Assembly (NCBI GenBank): GCA_965112735.1
Contig: OZ218952.1
Coordinates: 496,001 to 560,000 of the forward strand
Origin: Phaeosaccion multiseriatum
Taxonomy: Eukaryota; Ochrophyta, other classes
Direction: 5' to 3'
Length of the DNA: 64,000 nt
A model generated the notes under the pieces. It was not told the DNA's origin, did no database searches, and saw nothing but the letters and a program-made list of their open reading frames with translations. Made by a program: the position numbers and the translations under genes. The first letter of the stretch is position 1. Each line of letters begins with the position of its first letter. Below, one piece after another: positions 62,001-64,000 of this stretch.

Positions 62001-63744
62001 GAAGGAAGAGGAGGAGGAGGAGGAGGAGGAGGAGGAGGAGGAGGAGGAGGAGGAGGAGGAGGAGGAGGAGGAGGAGGAGGAGGAGGAGGAGGAGGAGGAG
62101 GAGGAGGAGGAGGAGGAGGAGGAGGAGGAGGAGGAGGAGGAGGAGGAGGAGGAGGAGGAGGAGGAGGAGGAGGAGGAGGAGGAGGAGGAGGAGAAGAAGA
62201 AGAAGAAGAAGAAGAAGAAGAAGAAGAAGAAGAAGAAGAAGAAGAAGAAGAAGAAGAAGAAGAAGAAGAAGAAGAAGAAGAAGAAGAAGAAGAAGAAGAA
62301 GAAGAAGAAGAAGAAGAAGAAGAAGAAGAAGAAGAAGAAGAAGAAGAAGAAGAAGAAGAAGAAGAAGAAGAAGAAGAAGAAGAAGAAGAAGAAGAAGAAG
62401 AAGAAGAAGAAGAAGAAGAAGAAGAAGAAGAAGAAGAAGAAGAAGAAGAAGAAGAAGAAGAAGAAGAAGAAGAAGAAGAAGAAGAAGAAGAAGAAGAAGA
62501 AGAAGAAGGAGGAGGAGGAGGAGGAGGAGGAGGAGGAGGAGGAGGAGGAGGAGGAGGAGGAGGAGGAGGAGGAGGAGGAGGAGGAGGAGGAGGAGGAGGA
62601 GGAGGAAGAGGAGGAGGAGGAGGAGGAGGAGGAGGAGGAGGAGGAGGAGGAGGAGGAGGAGGAGGAGGAGGAGGAGGAGGAGGAGGAGGAGGAGGAGGAG
62701 GAGGAGGAGGAGGAGGAGGAGCAAGAGGGTTGTTAGTATGCATTGCATCGAGTGGCGAGGAAGGGAGGGGGTGGAAGGAGGAGAGGCGAGGGGAGGAAGC
62801 TTTGTGCGTCTGAATGGGTGCCTTACATGGCCACTCTCTCACTCACTCACTCCCTCCCTCAGTCACTTACTCCCTCCCTCCCTCCCTCCCTCCCTCCCTC
62901 CCTCCCTCCCTCCCTCCCTCCCTCCCTCCCTCCCTCCCTCCCTCCCTCCCTCCCTCCCTCCCTCCCTCCCTCCCTCCCTCCCTCCCTCCCTCCCTCCCTC
63001 CCTCCCTCCCTCCCTCCCTCCCTCCCTCCCTCCCTCCTTTCCTCCCTCCCTCACTCACCTGACGCGGTAGCTCGCGATGGCATTGAGAGCTCCTTGCTCC
63101 ATCTCGAAGGTGATGTAAGCCGTAACGGGGGTCGCGTGGTGATCATCGTCCAGCTTAAGACGCTTCGCCTCAGCCATCTTGTCGATGATCTGGAGGCAGA
63201 TTTATAGAGGCGTATGGAGGCATACCGAGGCAAACGGGGCCATAAAGAAGGGGGGGAAGGAGGGAGGCGGGAGAGCGGGTGATGGGCAGGTACATGAACA
63301 TGCATATGGGCAGGCATATGGGCAGGCATATGGGCAGACAGACAAAGTAGGCATGTTCTGACCCCCATACGAGCTTACCTGGCGAGAGAGCTGGGTGCGT
63401 TTGTCTCGTATCTTTGTCTGTTCCACCGGAGAAGCGCGCACAGACAAACACACACACACACACACACGTACGCATACACAAGGATGAGGATTCCTCCAAG
63501 CACAGGCATGGACATGTCTTGTGGGACACCCGAGGGACGGCCAAGTACCCTCTCCCCCTCCCCCTCGCATCCACTGCCATCCTCACCTTCGCCTCCTCCG
63601 TATGCTTCGACTTGTTCACAGTATTGTAGAGACGCAGCTTGTCCATCAGCCTTGCCCTCTCCTTGTGAAGCTTTCCCGCCTTTCCGTAGTGGGCGATGGC
63701 TGCTCTGTTGTCTCGCCCGATAGACACCTCACTCACAGCGCACC
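57032..63744 (-). CDS. OSCA/TMEM63-like membrane channel, 12 exons, 5' end outside the window
   Basis: Exons in order are 63744-63587, 63417-63379, 63189-63059, 61938-61817, 61348-60983, 60575-60427, 60168-60053, 59578-59500, 59392-59116, 58733-58591, 58302-58216 and 57580-57032. All phases agree, giving 737 visible residues. The first exon begins mid-codon, so upstream exons are missing. The cytosolic part has VTAYITFEMEQGALNAI (RRM-like loop of the family) and ARRAPPPTTILWENLGY (the APxPxxixWeNL motif). Membrane helices follow: TMSLAVGLLLSSMYMTFEA, ALLLSVLLTTMSSFMVVFVN, LVLKLINTAVSSLIAYSTII, GMIFTVCLMYSPGIPVLLPF and AIAFFTFFWVEKFMF, then the hallmark YRIPPQYSSD. The tail is acidic with a Gln run. 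The family forms mechanically or osmotically gated cation channels or scramblase-like proteins. Nearly every intron carries a different microsatellite. Confidence 0.82.
58062..58205. repeat. (GCTTT)n pentanucleotide array in an intron
   Basis: About 28 copies of GCTTT or GCGTT variants lie in the channel-gene intron 58215-57581. The AGGGA pentamer run at about 57605-57650 lies in the same intron. Confidence 0.9.
58444..58560. repeat. (GA)n microsatellite in an intron
   Basis: GA-rich, near-perfect repeat in the channel-gene intron 58590-58303. On the transcribed strand it reads (CT)n. Confidence 0.9.
61571..61814. repeat. (TCC)n array directly downstream of a channel exon
   Basis: About 81 TCC units with one TTC interruption. 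On the coding (minus) strand this is (GGA)n starting within two to three bases of the splice donor at 61816. Confidence 0.95.
61950..62720. repeat. (GAG)n-(AAG)n-(GAG)n array, ~770 bp
   Basis: GAG units (to 62193) are followed by about 105 AAG units (62194-62508) and then GAG again to about 62719. On the coding (minus) strand this is a (CTC)n/(CTT)n pyrimidine tract ending about 12 bases before the acceptor of exon 61938-61817. All long open frames here are repeat translations. Confidence 0.95.
62866..63050. repeat. (CCCT)n tetranucleotide array in an intron
   Basis: About 43 CCCT/CCTC units occur in the same intron as the GAG/AAG array, next to the donor of exon 63189-63059. Confidence 0.95.
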
Positions 63745-64000
63745 CTGTAGGGCATATGGGAGGGATACGGGTAGTCAGGAGTCCAGGCAGAGCAGGTATA
63801 TGGGTGGTCATTCCATCAATTTCAGTTTAAGTTCTAGTCCAGGCAGCGCGTGCACGGGCAACCAACGCAAGCCAAGCCAAGGTAAGCTAAGGAAGCTTAG
63901 CTTAGCGGAGATGATGTTGGGTGAGGAGTGCGAAAGCGAGTGAAAGGCGAGACAGAGAGGGTGGGAGGGAGAAAGAGAGGAGGGGGAGAGAAAGAGAGAG
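63745..64000. other. Upstream intron sequence at the right edge
   Basis: No exon of the channel gene could be placed here. The last 50 bases are GA-rich. The gene's first exon(s) should lie beyond 64000. Confidence 0.4.

Noticed and set aside
61852-62842. Long open frames of poly-Glu/Lys, poly-Gly/Glu, poly-Leu and poly-Ser/Pro on both strands
   Set aside because: They are translations of intronic GAG/AAG repeats in every frame; the splice model of the channel gene places the region in an intron.

Overview
The window is nuclear DNA from a photosynthetic eukaryote, most likely a stramenopile (heterokont) alga. The evidence is spliceosomal GT-AG introns, a chlorophyll-binding protein whose leader is a signal peptide followed by the A-F cleavage motif of secondary red plastids (30055-31713), and an LRR-ROCO GTPase gene built from one-LRR exons, an architecture I know from brown algae. 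The species cannot be named from the sequence. Both coding and non-coding DNA are unusually rich in triplet and other microsatellites: poly-Gly, poly-Gln, GGA, GAA, TCC, CCTC, GGTA and GCTTT.

Layout. 1-139: possible 3' end of a gene. 819-2246 (-): five-exon SDR oxidoreductase, divergent from a four-exon CDC14 phosphatase (2474-6270, +) with a huge Gly/Gln tail. 6946-15341: an intact-looking 8,396-bp DNA transposon with a 31-bp perfect TIR, a 7-bp target duplication (6939-6945 and 15342-15348) and two divergent genes, a large zinc-finger/NHL-like/PHD protein (-) and an RS-rich Ulp1-type protease (+). 15520-16095: a TTAA-flanked foldback MITE. 16269-17034 (-): gamma-glutamylcyclotransferase/AIG2-like protein. 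17267-17869 (-): an unresolved gene. 18049-25410 (+): very long Gln/Gly-rich HAT/TPR-repeat protein. 26662-29367 (-): probable mitochondrial ATP synthase subunit b, divergent from the LHC-like gene. 32172-32430: a second foldback element. 32480-35603 (-): PLOD-type glycosyltransferase, divergent from ADA2 (35936-41620, +). 42304-46926 (+): intronless GT69-GT32 fusion with lectin-like repeats. 47251-49704 (-): METTL21-type lysine methyltransferase, divergent from the LRR-ROCO gene (50120-56159, +). 57032-63744 (-): an OSCA/TMEM63-like channel whose introns are packed with repeats and whose 5' end lies outside the window.

The most interesting system is the LRR-ROCO gene. Eleven LRRs lie on separate phase-1 exons, ten of exactly 72 nt and one of 99 nt. 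They are separated by introns that are nearly copies of one another, while variation between exons concentrates on the two solvent-exposed residues of each LRR strand. Any exon can be gained, lost or skipped without breaking the frame. Two decayed LRR exons at the 5' end show ongoing birth and death. This is a plausible diversity-generating receptor locus. Other notable items are the unclassified transposon, a DNA-level dispersed motif (CAG repeats around TTGGTGATAC) found in two reading frames, in an intron and between genes, and complementary giant triplet tracts flanking one channel exon.

The genes do not form one pathway. They are ordinary nuclear housekeeping, chromatin, secretory-glycosylation and membrane functions, mostly arranged as divergent pairs with 200-700 bp between starts.
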